A stretch of 64,000 nt of DNA from Actinomyces oricola (GCF_004104015.1 NZ_RYFV01000001.1:292424-356423), one strand, 5' to 3'. Counted from the first letter of the stretch, positions 37,894-47,682 are shown. Numbers and translations are program-made. Notes: generated by a model not told the origin, from the letters alone.

Positions 37894-39501
37894 ATGTCTG
37901 TCGCCGTCTACCTCATCGCCGTTGTCATCCTTGGTCTAGGCGCCGCCATACTCAAAGTGCCTCCCCTGGTCGGCTTCATTGCCGCCGGCTTCCTCCTGGG
38001 CGCCGCCGACGTCCCCGAGGTCCCCTGGGTTTCCACTGTCGGTGAGCTCGGCGCGGCGCTCCTGCTGTTCTCCATTGGGCTGGACCTGGATCTGCGCACC
38101 CTGGGCCGCAAGGTCATCTCCTCCACCGCCGCCGTCACCATGGTGGTAATAACAATGACAACGGCAGCAGTCATTGGAACCGTGGTCCTGGGCCTGGGCC
38201 TGCATGTGGGCCTGGTCAAGGGTTGGACGGCGGTCCTCATGCTCGGATTCGCCCTGGCCTCCTCCTCCACGATCGTCATTATGAAGATCCTGGAGGAGCG
38301 CGACGACAGCTCCGCCCTCTACGGGCGCATTGCCGTGGGCACCTCCATCCTCCAGGACACCAGCTCAATCATCCTGCTGGTCTTCATCTCCGGGACCGCC
38401 CCCAGCCCCTGGGCACTGGCCCTGGTGCTCCTGGTCCCAGCGGCGCGGGTCCTGGGCTGGATCCTCAGCCACATCCGGCATCGGGAGATGTACGCCCTCT
38501 TTGGCATCACCATCGCCCTGCTGCTGGGGTACGAGCTCTTCGAGCTGGTGGATCTGCCCGGCACGCTGGGGGCGCTAATCGTCGGGGCGCTGCTGGCCTC
38601 GCACCCCAACTCGGCAGACCTGGCCGAGTCCTTCCGCCCCATCCAGGAGCTCTTCCTAGTGGCCTTCTTCGTCTCCGTGGGTGCTGCCGGCCCACCCACC
38701 GCGGGGGCGGTGGCCATGGCCCTCGTGCTGGTGGCCCTCCTGCCCCTCCGCTCGGCCGCCTACGGTTGGATGCTGTGGTTCATGCGCCTGCGGCACCGCA
38801 GCGCAGTCCTCACCGGCCTGGCAGTGGCCTCTTATTCCGAGCTGGCGATCGTGGTGGCCGGCGTCGGGGTCGGACAGGGACTCCTGGGACCGGAGTGGGT
38901 CCAGTCGCTGTCCCTGGCGGTGGCCCTGTCCTTCATTGTGGCCTCCGTGGTCAACCAGCGCGCCAGCCACCTGGTGCGCGTGCTCTCCAACGCCATGCCC
39001 GACCACGCCCCCGACGCCCTCCACCCCTCGGAAGCACCAGTGAACCTGGCCGGTGTTGAAGTCGTCATCTTCGGCATGGGCCGGGTAGGGCGCGCCGCCT
39101 ACCGCCGCTACCTCGCCGACCTGCCCGACCTCGGTCGAGGGGCGCCCGTCCCGATCTTGGGTGTCGACAATGACGCCGACAAGGTGCGCAGGCTGGTGCG
39201 CAAGGGCTACAACATTGTGGAGGGAGACGCCACAGACACCGACTTCTGGCAGCGGTTGAGCAGCGGGGAGGTTCGCTCGGCCATCCTGGCCATGCCCGAG
39301 CCCGGCGCAAACCTGGCAGTTCTGGACTGGATCGAGCATCACGGCTTCGCCGGCGAGGTCATGGCCGTAGCCCGCTACGACGATGAGGCCGAGGCCATGC
39401 GCAAGCGGGGTGTGGATACCGTCATCAACATCTACGACGGCGTGGGGGCCGCCCTCGCCGAGGCCGCTGAGCACCGCTGGCCGGCCCTGGCCACCAGCTA
39501 G
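37894..39501 (+). CDS. KefB-type cation:proton antiporter with RCK domain
   Basis: An intact 535-aa paralogue of the upstream gene. Residues about 1-380 form the Na+/H+ exchanger domain, with PPLVGFIAAGFLLGAADVPE, FSIGLDLDLRTLGRK, and EERDDSSALYGRIAVGTSIL followed by a helix with QD. Residues about 395-530 form the TrkA-N NAD(H)-binding domain: VVIFGMGRVGRAAYRRYL with the acidic VDNDADKV at the end of strand 2, and ARYDDEAEAMRKRGVDTVIN. Such proteins adjust cytoplasmic pH or K+ in response to nucleotide or redox state. Its stop shares four bases (CTAG) with the convergent hisS stop. The upstream copy is 75 nt away, so the pair is probably one transcript. Confidence 0.93.
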   Translation: MSVAVYLIAVVILGLGAAILKVPPLVGFIAAGFLLGAADVPEVPWVSTVGELGAALLLFSIGLDLDLRTLGRKVISSTAAVTMVVITMTTAAVIGTVVLGLGLHVGLVKGWTAVLMLGFALASSSTIVIMKILEERDDSSALYGRIAVGTSILQDTSSIILLVFISGTAPSPWALALVLLVPAARVLGWILSHIRHREMYALFGITIALLLGYELFELVDLPGTLGALIVGALLASHPNSADLAESFRPIQELFLVAFFVSVGAAGPPTAGAVAMALVLVALLPLRSAAYGWMLWFMRLRHRSAVLTGLAVASYSELAIVVAGVGVGQGLLGPEWVQSLSLAVALSFIVASVVNQRASHLVRVLSNAMPDHAPDALHPSEAPVNLAGVEVVIFGMGRVGRAAYRRYLADLPDLGRGAPVPILGVDNDADKVRRLVRKGYNIVEGDATDTDFWQRLSSGEVRSAILAMPEPGANLAVLDWIEHHGFAGEVMAVARYDDEAEAMRKRGVDTVINIYDGVGAALAEAAEHRWPALATS

Positions 39502-40892
39502 GCATCGACCTCCTCATCCCCGGGCACCAGCAGGCGCGGGGCCAGGTCGGCAGCCGGGGGCTGCCAGGTGGCGGCGTCGGCCTCCACCTGGACCCCGGAA
39601 CGGATGTCCTTAACGGAATCAGGGGCCCCCGCCGAGCCGGGGAACCAGACGAAGGGGATGGCGCGCTTGTCGGCGAAGCGAATCTGCTTGCCGAATTTCG
39701 CGGCGGTGGGGGCGACATCGGCGGCCACGCCCCGGGCCCGCAGGACATCCGCTACCGCGTCGGAGGCGGCCCGGTGCTCCTCGTCGGCAACAGCCACAAG
39801 CACGGCGGTGGGCACCGGCCGGCTCACCTCGATCAGGCCGGCGCCGATGACGCGGGCCAGTATGCGCGAGACGCCAATGGAGATGCCCACCCCGGGGAAG
39901 GTCCGCTTGCCGTTGGAGGCAAGGCTGTCGTAACGCCCGCCTGAACAGACACTGCCCAGGTCCTCGTGGCCGGCCATGAAGGACTCGTAGACGGTACCGG
40001 TGTAATAATCCAAACCACGGGCAATCTTGAGGTCGGCCACAATGGCGCCGGGGCGGCGTCGGGCCGCGGTGGTCAGCAGCTCGGTGAGCTCGGCCAGGCC
40101 CTCAGCGAGCAGATCAGTGGGCTCAGCCCCCTCCAGAGCCGCCTTGACGGCGTCGGCCACAACCTGCGGCTCGGCGCTGGTGATCTCGGCCAGGCGCAGG
40201 GCCTGTCCGGCCTGGCCGGCGGTGGCGCCAACAGCCTCGACTAGCTCGGCGGCCACGGCGTCGGCACCGATCTTGTCGATTTTGTCCACCACGCGCAGGA
40301 CTTCGGCGAGTTGGCTGTCGGCCAGGCCAATGGACTGGTAGAAGCCCTGGGCGACCTTGCGGTTAGACACATGAATAGTCACCGGCGGGATGGGCAGGGC
40401 GGCCAGGGCCCGGTGCATGATCAGGGGGACCTCAACGTCGTTGTGCAGCGGCAGGGCGCCGTCGCCAACAATGTCAATATCGGCCTGGATGAACTCCCGA
40501 AAACGCCCCTCCTGGGGGCGCTCACCGCGCCAAACCTTCTGGATCTGGTAGCGCTTGAAGGGGAAGTGGAGGGTGCCTGCGTTGTCCAGAACGTAGCGGG
40601 CGAAGGGGACGGTCAGGTCGAAGTGCAGGCCAAGCTGCTTACGCGGGTCGGTCTCCTCTGCGTCGCGCGGATCGGCCTGGAGGCGGCTCAGAAGATAGAC
40701 CTCCTTGGACGTCTCCCCCTTGCGGGTCAGCTCGCTAAGGGGCTCTACGGCGCGGGTTTCAATGCCGCTGAAACCGTGCAGTTCAAAGGTGCGGCGCAGG
40801 GTGTCGATAAAAGACTGCTCAACCAGGCGGCCCGCGGGGAGCCACTCGGGGAAGCCGGAGAGGGAGGAAAGCGCCTGTCGTGCCTGTGCCAT
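39498..40892 (-). CDS. hisS: Histidyl-tRNA synthetase
   Basis: A 464-aa class II synthetase. The N-terminus ALSSLSGFPEWLPAGRLVEQ replaces the usual KGTxDxxP motif with a GFPEWLP form seen in a longer HisRS subgroup. Motif 2 is FKRYQIQKVWRGERPQEGRF, and the histidine-binding motif is RGLDYYTGTVYE with VCSGGRYDSLAS. The anticodon-binding domain includes VLVAVADEEHRAASDAVADV. The frame is open further upstream. The ATG at 40892 (or 40901) is chosen from the family N-terminus, and a CACAAT hexamer 7 nt upstream may be its -10. It overlaps the kefB-like stop by 4 nt at its 3' end. Confidence 0.94.
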   Translation of the reverse strand: MAQARQALSSLSGFPEWLPAGRLVEQSFIDTLRRTFELHGFSGIETRAVEPLSELTRKGETSKEVYLLSRLQADPRDAEETDPRKQLGLHFDLTVPFARYVLDNAGTLHFPFKRYQIQKVWRGERPQEGRFREFIQADIDIVGDGALPLHNDVEVPLIMHRALAALPIPPVTIHVSNRKVAQGFYQSIGLADSQLAEVLRVVDKIDKIGADAVAAELVEAVGATAGQAGQALRLAEITSAEPQVVADAVKAALEGAEPTDLLAEGLAELTELLTTAARRRPGAIVADLKIARGLDYYTGTVYESFMAGHEDLGSVCSGGRYDSLASNGKRTFPGVGISIGVSRILARVIGAGLIEVSRPVPTAVLVAVADEEHRAASDAVADVLRARGVAADVAPTAAKFGKQIRFADKRAIPFVWFPGSAGAPDSVKDIRSGVQVEADAATWQPPAADLAPRLLVPGDEEVDA

Positions 40893-40983
40893 GGGTGGCA
40901 TTGTGTCACGACGCCACCCGGCGCCCGCGCCACCAGGGGCATACCGTCGGCCGTGGCGGGGCGGGGCAGTGACACTAGGGGCA

Positions 40984-41820
40984 TCAGGGCCTGAGGTCTC
41001 CCCCACGCACCTTGGCCTCCGCCACGTAAGGGTTGGCGTAGTGCTCGTGGGCCATGGTGGTGGCCGCCCCGTGACCGGGCAGCAGGACGGTGGCCGGATC
41101 CAGGGCGGTGGCCAGGAAGCGCAAAGTGGCGAACATCTGGGTCTGGTCACCGCCAGGAAGATCGGTGCGGCCCACCGACCCCTTGAAGATGACGTCGCCG
41201 TCCAGGGCTAGCAGATAGTCGTGCTCCTTATCCAGCTCCGAGGGGTCGGCATCCATAATCTGAGGGACCTCCGCCTCGATCAGAATGGCGTTGTCGCTCA
41301 CAGAGGCGTCCAACAGGAAGAGGCTGGAGCCCTCGGAGTGACCAGGGGCGGCCACCGCCCGCATGGCGATCCCGGGAACGAGCTCAACCGCGCTGGAAAA
41401 TCCCTGACCGGGGAAGGAGCGAACGTCGGCCGGAGGCACCCACGGGGTACCGGCCAGGTCGGCGAAGGTCATGCCGGCAGCGCTAATCCCGGTAGTGGCA
41501 TCGGGGTCCTCCAGGCGGTAGCGGTCCGGCTCGGGTATGTAGACCGGTACCGAGGCGGCAGAGTCGGCCGGATCCTCCACGGTCAGGAGCCCATCGGCGC
41601 GGGCCGCCTCAATGAGGGCGCTGGTGTCCCACACGTGATCGGCGTGCCCGTGGGTCAAGAGCACTGCCCCCAGGGTGAGCCGGTTGGAGCGCAGCAGGGC
41701 CAGGACCCGATGCGCGGCGCCCGCCCCGGGGTCCACGACGAGCGCCGGGGCGCCGGGAGCAGGGGCCAGAACATAGCAGTTGGCGGCGAAGACAGGTGCG
41801 ATGGTGCGCTCCAGGATCAT
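40984..41820 (-). CDS. Metallo-beta-lactamase-fold hydrolase (glyoxalase II-like)
   Basis: A 278-aa protein with the two-zinc MBL motifs: LLTHGHADHVWD (HxHxDH), a later APGHSEGSSLFLL metal His, and LLPGHGAATTMAHEHYANPY near the C-terminus. FKGSVGRTDLPGGD is typical of the hydroxyacylglutathione hydrolase/YcbL group. These proteins hydrolyse thioesters such as lactoyl conjugates or act on related small substrates; actinobacteria lack glutathione, so mycothiol or other thioesters are possible. The start is supported by TAGGCT 6 nt upstream. It lies 91 nt before hisS, a frequent pairing in actinobacteria. Confidence 0.9.
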   Translation of the reverse strand: MILERTIAPVFAANCYVLAPAPGAPALVVDPGAGAAHRVLALLRSNRLTLGAVLLTHGHADHVWDTSALIEAARADGLLTVEDPADSAASVPVYIPEPDRYRLEDPDATTGISAAGMTFADLAGTPWVPPADVRSFPGQGFSSAVELVPGIAMRAVAAPGHSEGSSLFLLDASVSDNAILIEAEVPQIMDADPSELDKEHDYLLALDGDVIFKGSVGRTDLPGGDQTQMFATLRFLATALDPATVLLPGHGAATTMAHEHYANPYVAEAKVRGGDLRP

Positions 41821-41826
41821 GGATCC

Positions 41827-41832
41827 AGCCTA
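41827..41832 (-). promoter_or_regulatory. -10 element of a leaderless MBL-hydrolase transcript
   Basis: TAGGCT lies 6 nt before the ATG at 41820; no Shine-Dalgarno sequence. Confidence 0.5.
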
Positions 41833-42099
41833 ACCGGGGCCGAAGAGCCGGGTACGGACAGGCTCCGCGCGCCGGGCTCTCAACCTGCTCTCTCTCAGCC
41901 CGCTCCGCTACAGGCGGGCCCGGCGCCTCCGAGCAAGGGTCTGGGACGGAGGCCCTGCTTCGAGGGGTGGGTATCTGCGAGTAGGCTTGCGGCGGCGCCG
42001 TCCACCTGCGACGCCTCACACACCCGGAGGACTCCGGGCGAGAACGGAACGGAGCGGGCCATCTTGCTCCCACCCCGTCAACCCACGAAGGAGCACCAC

Positions 42100-43800
42100 G
42101 TGACCGAGCAGCAGCAGCCGGACACCGAGCTGGAAACCACTGCCACGTCCATGACGGAGGCCGACTCCGCCGCCCCCCAGACCCCCACCCGGGCCGGTGA
42201 AACGGTCGAACAGTCCGAGGCCCCCGCCGGGGAGCCCGGCACCGCGCAGCCGACCGAGGACTCGCCGGCCGCCCAGACCGAGCAGACCGAGCCCAGTGCC
42301 GAGAACCCGCCCGCTCTCCCGGAGGAGGGCGCCGACGCACCAGCCGACAACAGCGCAGAGGGCCCCTCTGCGCAAGCTGAGGCCCCCGCGGCTGAGCAGT
42401 CCGCCCCCCAGGAGGAGCCCGCCGCCGAAACGCCGACCCAGGAGGCCGGTGAACAGCAGGAGGCAGATGAACAGGATCAGGAACAGGCCGCACCACCCAC
42501 ACCTGCCGCCCTGCCCGCCCCCGCTATCCCCGCTGAGCCGGTCGTTGACCCCCAGGAGGCCATGGACGCCGCCAAGTGGGGCCGCGTGGACGGCGAGGGC
42601 AGGGTCTACGTCCAGGACGGCGGCACCGAGCGCGAAGTCGGTCAATTCCCCGACGCTCCTATTGCTGAGGCCATGGCCTTCTACGTCCGCCGCTACCTGG
42701 ACCTCAAGTCCACGGTGGACCTCTTCGCCACCCGCCTGCCCCAGCTCTCCGTGCGGGAGATTGACTCCACGCTGAAGTCCATTGAGGAGTCCCTGGTCGA
42801 GCCGGCCGCCGTCGGCGACCTGGACGGGCTGCGCGCCCGCTTCGACGCTTTGCGCGCGGTGGCCGCTGAGCGCCGGGAGGCGGTGGCCGCCGAGCGCGCC
42901 GCCGCCAAGGAGCAGGCCCTCAAGGAGCGCACAGCGATCGTTGAACGCGCCGAGGCCATTAGCCAGCAGGACCCCGCCCGCACCCAGTGGAAGAACTCCG
43001 GTGCCGAGTTGCGCAAGTTGCTGGAGCAGTGGAAGGCGGCCCAACGCCGCGGCCCGCGTCTGGACCGCCCCACCGAGGACGCCTTGTGGAAGCGCTTCTC
43101 CCACGCTCGCACCGCTTTCGACCGCCACCGTCGCCAGTTCTTCAGTGAACTCGATGCCAAGCAATCCAAGGTGAAGGCCGCCAAGGAGGCGCTCATTAAG
43201 CGCGCTGAGGAGCTATCGGGGTCCACAGACTGGGCGGGCACCTCCGCGAAGTACCGTGACCTCATGGCCGAGTGGAAGAAGGCCGGCCGGGCCTCCCGCA
43301 AGGAGGACGACGCCCTGTGGGCGCGTTTCCGTGCCGCCCAGCAGGTGTTCTTCGACGCCCGCCGGGCCAAGGACGAGGCCGCCGACGCCCAGTTCGCCGA
43401 GAACCTCAGGGTCAAGGAGGCGCTGCTGGCCAAGGCGGAGGCTCTCCTGCCGGTCAAGAACGTCAAGGCGGCCAAACGCGCCCTGCGCCCCATCCAGGAC
43501 GCCTGGGAGGAGGCCGGCCGGGTGCCGCGCAATGCGGTGCGCCGTATTGAGGGGCGTATGCGCGCCGTCGAGGACGCCATCCGTGAGGCGGAGAACGCCG
43601 AGTGGCGCCGTACTGACCCCGAGACCAAGGCCCGCGCCGAGGGCTTGGCCGGCCAGCTTGAGGACTCCATTGCCAGTCTTGAGAAAGACCTGGCTGAGGC
43701 CACAGCCGCGGGAAATGCCAAGAAGGTCGCCGAGGCGGAGGCCGCCCTGACCGCCCGTCGCGCCTGGCTGGAACAGGTCCGTCGCTCGGCGAGGGCCTGA
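42100..43800 (+). CDS. DUF349 repeat protein with acidic disordered head
   Basis: A 566-aa soluble protein. Residues 1-150 are a disordered Glu/Pro/Ala/Gln-rich head. The rest is helical, with several copies of the DUF349 repeat: around WKAAQRRGPRLDRPTEDALW, WKKAGRASRKEDDALWARFR and WEEAGRVPRNAVRRIEGRMR, each followed by RFxxAxxxFFxxR-type helices. DUF349 proteins are widespread in actinobacteria but have no firmly established function. The frame is open 293 codons upstream, but the GTG at 42100 follows AAGGAG by 7 nt and gives the start (V)TEQQQPDTELE. Confidence 0.88.
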   Translation: MTEQQQPDTELETTATSMTEADSAAPQTPTRAGETVEQSEAPAGEPGTAQPTEDSPAAQTEQTEPSAENPPALPEEGADAPADNSAEGPSAQAEAPAAEQSAPQEEPAAETPTQEAGEQQEADEQDQEQAAPPTPAALPAPAIPAEPVVDPQEAMDAAKWGRVDGEGRVYVQDGGTEREVGQFPDAPIAEAMAFYVRRYLDLKSTVDLFATRLPQLSVREIDSTLKSIEESLVEPAAVGDLDGLRARFDALRAVAAERREAVAAERAAAKEQALKERTAIVERAEAISQQDPARTQWKNSGAELRKLLEQWKAAQRRGPRLDRPTEDALWKRFSHARTAFDRHRRQFFSELDAKQSKVKAAKEALIKRAEELSGSTDWAGTSAKYRDLMAEWKKAGRASRKEDDALWARFRAAQQVFFDARRAKDEAADAQFAENLRVKEALLAKAEALLPVKNVKAAKRALRPIQDAWEEAGRVPRNAVRRIEGRMRAVEDAIREAENAEWRRTDPETKARAEGLAGQLEDSIASLEKDLAEATAAGNAKKVAEAEAALTARRAWLEQVRRSARA

Positions 43801-43837
43801 TCCGGCCCTGGCCGGCACTGACCCCACCGGCGCCCCC

Positions 43838-43869
43838 GTGGCCCGGCACCAACCCCGGTGCCGGGCCAC
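43838..43869. terminator. Terminator after the DUF349 gene
   Basis: Perfect 13-bp arms (GTGGCCCGGCACC and complement) with a 6-nt AACCCC loop, 38 nt after the stop and facing the convergent MerR gene. Confidence 0.6.
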
Positions 43870-44009
43870 AGTGCGCCCTGGCCTCCAGCGTCCACGGTGC
43901 GCCCTGCAGGCGGGAGGAAAAGCCCTCGGACACGCCTCGCGGGCAGAGGGGGAAAACGCCTCAACAGCCCCGGACCCGTTGGTCCATGCCGTTCTTCAGG
44001 GCGGCGCGA

Positions 44010-44840
44010 TCAGGACCAGCGGGCGGTACTCGGGTCGACGCCTTGGGCGCGGGCCGAGGCGTCGACAACCTCTTTGAGCCATGCGGCCAGGCCCGGCGCG
44101 CGGCGGTTGTAGTGGCGGGCGAAGCGCTCGTCGGCCACGTACCCGCGGGCAATGAGAACCTGCTTGGAGACACTGACCTCGAACCATCGATTGAGATCGG
44201 CCCGGTGTCGCTCGGCCAAGGTGTTGGCCCGTGGACTGCCGGGCTCAACCCCTTTGGTGAAAGCGTCGGCGAGTGCCGTCTCCAGCGATTCAGTCTCCTC
44301 GTAGGCGCGCATCCAGTCCACCTTGGACATGCGCGCCTGGCGCCTGGCGGCCTCGGCCCAGTCTTCAGTGTCGCCCCAGCGCTGCTCAGCCTCCTGGGCG
44401 TAGGCGGGGTCCCAGTCGGTACCCCAAATCTCGGTCCATTCCTGTGCGGTCAGTGGTGCCCCCATAGTCTCCTTCTCCATCATGGTGTCAATGGCGCGGA
44501 CCATCCGCTCCAGTCGCGAGATCCGCTCAGTAAGCAGCTCACGCTGGCGCGCGAGGTGGGCGATGGTGCTGGTGAGGTCCGCCTCAACCAGCAGGTCCTT
44601 AATGCGGGCCAGGGGCATGCCCGTCTCCCGGTAGATCAGCACCTGGTGCAGGCGGGCAATGTCATCGGCGTTGTAAAGGCGGTAACCGGACCAGCTGCGC
44701 GCTGAGGGGCATGCCAGCCCAAGCTCGTCCCAGTGGTGCAGGGTGCGCACGCTGACCCCCAGCAGGGCGGCGACGGCACCGACCGTCATCTCCTGGGCGC
44801 CGGGCGCCCGCGCGGCGGGCCCGGACTCGTCAGTCGTCAT
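44010..44840 (-). CDS. MerR-family regulator with TipAS antibiotic-recognition domain
   Basis: A 276-aa regulator. The N-terminal MerR helix-turn-helix reads MTVGAVAALLGVSVRTLHHW, then DELGLACPSARSWSGYRLYN, followed by a long dimerisation coiled coil (LARQRELLTERISRLERMVR). The C-terminal domain (about 160-265) matches TipAS: YAQEAEQRWGDTEDWAEAAR, WFEVSVSKQVLIARGYVADE and FARHYNRRAPGLAAWLKEVV. In Streptomyces TipA, this domain captures thiopeptides and activates the promoter. There is no adjacent efflux gene. An in-frame GTG at 44858 is an alternative start. It is divergent from glnA. Confidence 0.9.
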   Translation of the reverse strand: MTTDESGPAARAPGAQEMTVGAVAALLGVSVRTLHHWDELGLACPSARSWSGYRLYNADDIARLHQVLIYRETGMPLARIKDLLVEADLTSTIAHLARQRELLTERISRLERMVRAIDTMMEKETMGAPLTAQEWTEIWGTDWDPAYAQEAEQRWGDTEDWAEAARRQARMSKVDWMRAYEETESLETALADAFTKGVEPGSPRANTLAERHRADLNRWFEVSVSKQVLIARGYVADERFARHYNRRAPGLAAWLKEVVDASARAQGVDPSTARWS

Positions 44841-44858
44841 GACCTGAGCATCTCTCAC

Positions 44859-44896
44859 CTTGACAGCCTCCCGCCTGACGCAACGTGAGGGTCAAG
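44859..44896. promoter_or_regulatory. Inverted repeat upstream of the MerR/TipAS gene
   Basis: CTTGAC (44859-44864) pairs with GTCAAG (44891-44896), and inner CCTC/GAGG pairs add to the symmetry. On the minus strand it contains TTGACC as a possible -35. Position and symmetry fit a MerR-type operator; the -10 is poor. Confidence 0.4.
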
Positions 44897-45062
44897 CGCC
44901 CCACCGGGCGAATCACCTCGCCGACAAGCCGGCATGGTTGAGGCCGTCCGCATGACGGGGACTGAAACAATCAGGACACACATCCGGCACGCCGGCGATA
45001 CGGCGCGCCCATAGTGTTCGACCAGCCGCACGGACAGTGCGGACAACCGCTGGAGGAATCCC

Positions 45063-46487
45063 ATGTTCAAGGACGCTTCAGAAGCGCTGGCCTATATCGA
45101 CAAGGAGGATGTCGCCCTGGTCGACGTCCGTTTCTGTGACCTGCCCGGCGTCATGCAGCACTTCACGATCCCGGTTTCGGCCTTCAAGGACGACGCGCTC
45201 ACCAACGGCCTCATGTTCGACGGATCCTCGATCCGCGGATTCCAGGCCATCCACGAGTCGGACATGAAGCTCATCCCGGATGTGACTACTGCCTTCCTCG
45301 ACCCTTTCCGCGCCGAGAAGACCCTGGTCATCAACTTCTCGATCGTGGACCCTTTCACAGACGAGGTCTACTCCCGCGATCCGCGCTCCATTGCGGCCAA
45401 GGCCGAGGACTATCTGCGCTCCACCGGCATTGCCGACACCTGCTACATCGGTGCCGAGGCGGAGTTCTACGTCTTCGACTCCCTCACCTATGACACCACT
45501 CCGGCAGGCGCGCACTACGCAATCGACTCCGCTGAGGCCGCTTGGAACACGGGCCGCCAGGAGGAGGGGGGCAACAAGGGCTACAAAACCCAGTTCAAGG
45601 CCGGCTACTTCCCGGTCTCCCCCAACGACCAGATGGCCGACCTGCGCGACACCATGGTGCGCACCTGCATTGAGTCCGGCCTGGACATTGAGCGCGCCCA
45701 CCACGAGGTAGGCACTGCCGGCCAGCAGGAGATCAACTACCGTTTCGCCTCGCTGCTCGCCGCCGGCGACGACATGATGAAGTTCAAGTACATTATTAAG
45801 AACGAGGCGTGGCGCAACAACAAGACCGCAACCTTCATGCCCAAGCCGATCTTCGGCGACAATGGCTCGGGCATGCACTGCCACCACTCACTGTGGAAGA
45901 ACGGCAAGCCGTTGTTCTTCGACGAGCGCGGTTACGGCCAGCTCTCGGACCTCGCCCGCTGGTACATTGGCGGGATCTTGACCCACGCGCCGGCACTGCT
46001 GGCCTTCACCAACCCCTCGGTGAACTCCTTCCACCGCCTGGTGCCCGGTTTTGAGGCCCCGGTCAACCTGGTGTATTCCGCCCGCAATCGCTCGGCGTGC
46101 ATCCGCATCCCGGTCACCGGCTCCTCACCGAAGGCCAAGCGCATTGAGTACCGCGTGCCCGACCCCTCATCCAACCCCTATCTGTGCTTCTCCGCGGTCC
46201 TCATGGCCGGTATTGACGGCATTCGCAACCGTATTGAGCCCCGAGAGCCCATTGACAAAGACCTCTACGAGCTCGCCCCGGAGGAATACCACGACATCGA
46301 CAAACTGCCGTACTCCCTGGACCAGGCCCTGGAGGCGCTGGAGACCGACCACGACTTCCTCACCGAGGGCGACGTCTTCACCCCCGACCTGATCGAGACC
46401 TGGATCGATTACAAGCGCTCCAACGAGATCGAGCCGTTGCGCCTGCGCCCCCACCCTTACGAGTTCCAGCTCTACTACGACATCTGA
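45063..46487 (+). CDS. glnA: Glutamine synthetase, type I-beta (main housekeeping form)
   Basis: Dodecameric glutamine synthetase, the main ammonium-assimilating enzyme; 474 aa. It has [20 protein letters not shown], the metal ligands Glu132 and Glu134 in [12 protein letters not shown], and [16 protein letters not shown]. The catalytic [12 protein letters not shown] and the adenylylation loop [13 protein letters not shown] with Tyr402 are also present. The adenylylation Tyr and the presence of glnE in the window show that activity is controlled by adenylylation. A GGAGGAA ribosome site lies 5 nt before the ATG. It is divergent from the TipAS regulator, and the ABC transporter operon follows after a 243-nt gap. 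Confidence 0.97.
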   Translation: MFKDASEALAYIDKEDVALVDVRFCDLPGVMQHFTIPVSAFKDDALTNGLMFDGSSIRGFQAIHESDMKLIPDVTTAFLDPFRAEKTLVINFSIVDPFTDEVYSRDPRSIAAKAEDYLRSTGIADTCYIGAEAEFYVFDSLTYDTTPAGAHYAIDSAEAAWNTGRQEEGGNKGYKTQFKAGYFPVSPNDQMADLRDTMVRTCIESGLDIERAHHEVGTAGQQEINYRFASLLAAGDDMMKFKYIIKNEAWRNNKTATFMPKPIFGDNGSGMHCHHSLWKNGKPLFFDERGYGQLSDLARWYIGGILTHAPALLAFTNPSVNSFHRLVPGFEAPVNLVYSARNRSACIRIPVTGSSPKAKRIEYRVPDPSSNPYLCFSAVLMAGIDGIRNRIEPREPIDKDLYELAPEEYHDIDKLPYSLDQALEALETDHDFLTEGDVFTPDLIETWIDYKRSNEIEPLRLRPHPYEFQLYYDI

Positions 46488-46730
46488 GAGGCGATCGCCC
46501 GGGCCGGGCCGACCGCTGGCGCACCGGCGGCGCCCGGCGGCGGCGCGGGGTTCCCCCGAGCTGGGATGCGGTGGAGCCCCGCGGTGCCCGCAATCGGATT
46601 CGCCGCCTGTGTCGCGGACAACACCGCAGCCGACCCCTCGCCGTTTGCATATATATACATCGAGGCCGGTATTGTCTGGCCCGGAGCACACCGCTCAACA
46701 CCCTGTGCCCCCAGCACCTCAGGAGCCCTC
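46488..46730. promoter_or_regulatory. Intergenic region with an AT-rich promoter-like patch before the ABC operon
   Basis: Mostly very GC-rich, except TTTGCATATATATACAT at 46644-46660, the only such AT run in this part of the window. TATACAT could be the -10 of the ABC transporter operon, with a 5' UTR of about 65 nt and an AGGAG ribosome site before the ATG at 46731. The alternating TA run could also bind a regulator. Confidence 0.4.
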
Positions 46731-47654
46731 ATGAAGCGTATCCCCACCCTCACCCTTGGCCTGGCCGCCATGACGGCGCTCGCCCTGGCAGGCTGCACCT
46801 CGGCCTCCGATGTCCAGGACGGTGCCGCCAACGCCTCAGCCATCCCCTCCTACGACACCTCGAGCATCACTAAGCAGGACGACATTGCCGCACTCCTGCC
46901 CGACTCGGTGACCGCCGATGGTGTGCTGACCGCGGGCGCCTCCACCGACTACGCCCCCGCTGAGTTCCGTGACCCCTCGGGCAACCCCGTGGGCTATGAC
47001 GTCGACCTCACCCGCGCCATTGCCGCCGTCCTGGGCCTGGACGCCAAGACCGAGCATGCCGAGTTCGACTCCATCATCCCCGCGGTGGGCACCAAGTTCG
47101 ACCTGGGCATTTCCTCATTCACCATTACCCCGGAGCGCCTGGAGTCGGTGACCATGGTCTCCTACATTAATGTCGGCTCCCAGTTCAATGTCGCCAAGGG
47201 CAACCCGGAGGGCGTCGACCCCTCGAACACCCTCAACCTGTGCGGTCTGACCATTGGGGTCCAGACGGGCACCTCCCAGGAAAGTGCCATCAAGGGCTAC
47301 TCCACCGCCTGCACCGCGGCCGGGAAGCCGGTCATTGACGTCAAGCCCTACTCCGCCCAGTCCGACGCCACCACGGCGCTGGCCGGCGGTGCCCTCGACG
47401 CCACCTTCGCCGACTCCACAGTTGCCGGCTACGCCCAGATCCAGACCGAGGGCAAGGTCGAGACCGTCGGCGAGGTCATCGACGCCGCCCCGCAGGGCGT
47501 GGTCGTCGCCAAGGGCGACACGGCCACCGCCGAGGCGGTCCGCCAGGCCATCCAATACCTCATGGACGAGGGTTACTGGGACGAGATCCTCGAGACCTGG
47601 GGTATTGACACCTCCCAGGCCCTGAAGACCTCCGAGATCGACCCCTCCGTCTGA
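46731..47654 (+). CDS. Polar amino-acid ABC transporter substrate-binding lipoprotein
   Basis: A 307-aa family 3 extracellular solute-binding protein. It has a signal peptide MKRIPTLTLGLAAMTALALA followed by a lipobox LAGC with Cys22 as lipidation site. The mature domain has GVLTAGASTDYAPAEFRDPS, NPVGYDVDLTRAIAAVLGL, FDLGISSFTITPERLESVTM, and a C-terminal QYLMDEGYWDEILETWGI. These are the standard motifs of polar amino-acid binding proteins. Position next to glnA suggests glutamine, glutamate or a similar nitrogen source, but ligand residues cannot be assigned safely. Confidence 0.93.
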   Translation: MKRIPTLTLGLAAMTALALAGCTSASDVQDGAANASAIPSYDTSSITKQDDIAALLPDSVTADGVLTAGASTDYAPAEFRDPSGNPVGYDVDLTRAIAAVLGLDAKTEHAEFDSIIPAVGTKFDLGISSFTITPERLESVTMVSYINVGSQFNVAKGNPEGVDPSNTLNLCGLTIGVQTGTSQESAIKGYSTACTAAGKPVIDVKPYSAQSDATTALAGGALDATFADSTVAGYAQIQTEGKVETVGEVIDAAPQGVVVAKGDTATAEAVRQAIQYLMDEGYWDEILETWGIDTSQALKTSEIDPSV

Positions 47655-47682
47655 CCCCGCCCTGAGCCCCCCGCCCTGAGCC

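Noticed and set aside
44950..44975. Possible GlnR box (GTNAC-n6-GAAAC type) upstream of glnA
   Set aside because: ATGAC and GAAAC are present but spaced 7 rather than 6 nt and the first half is weak.
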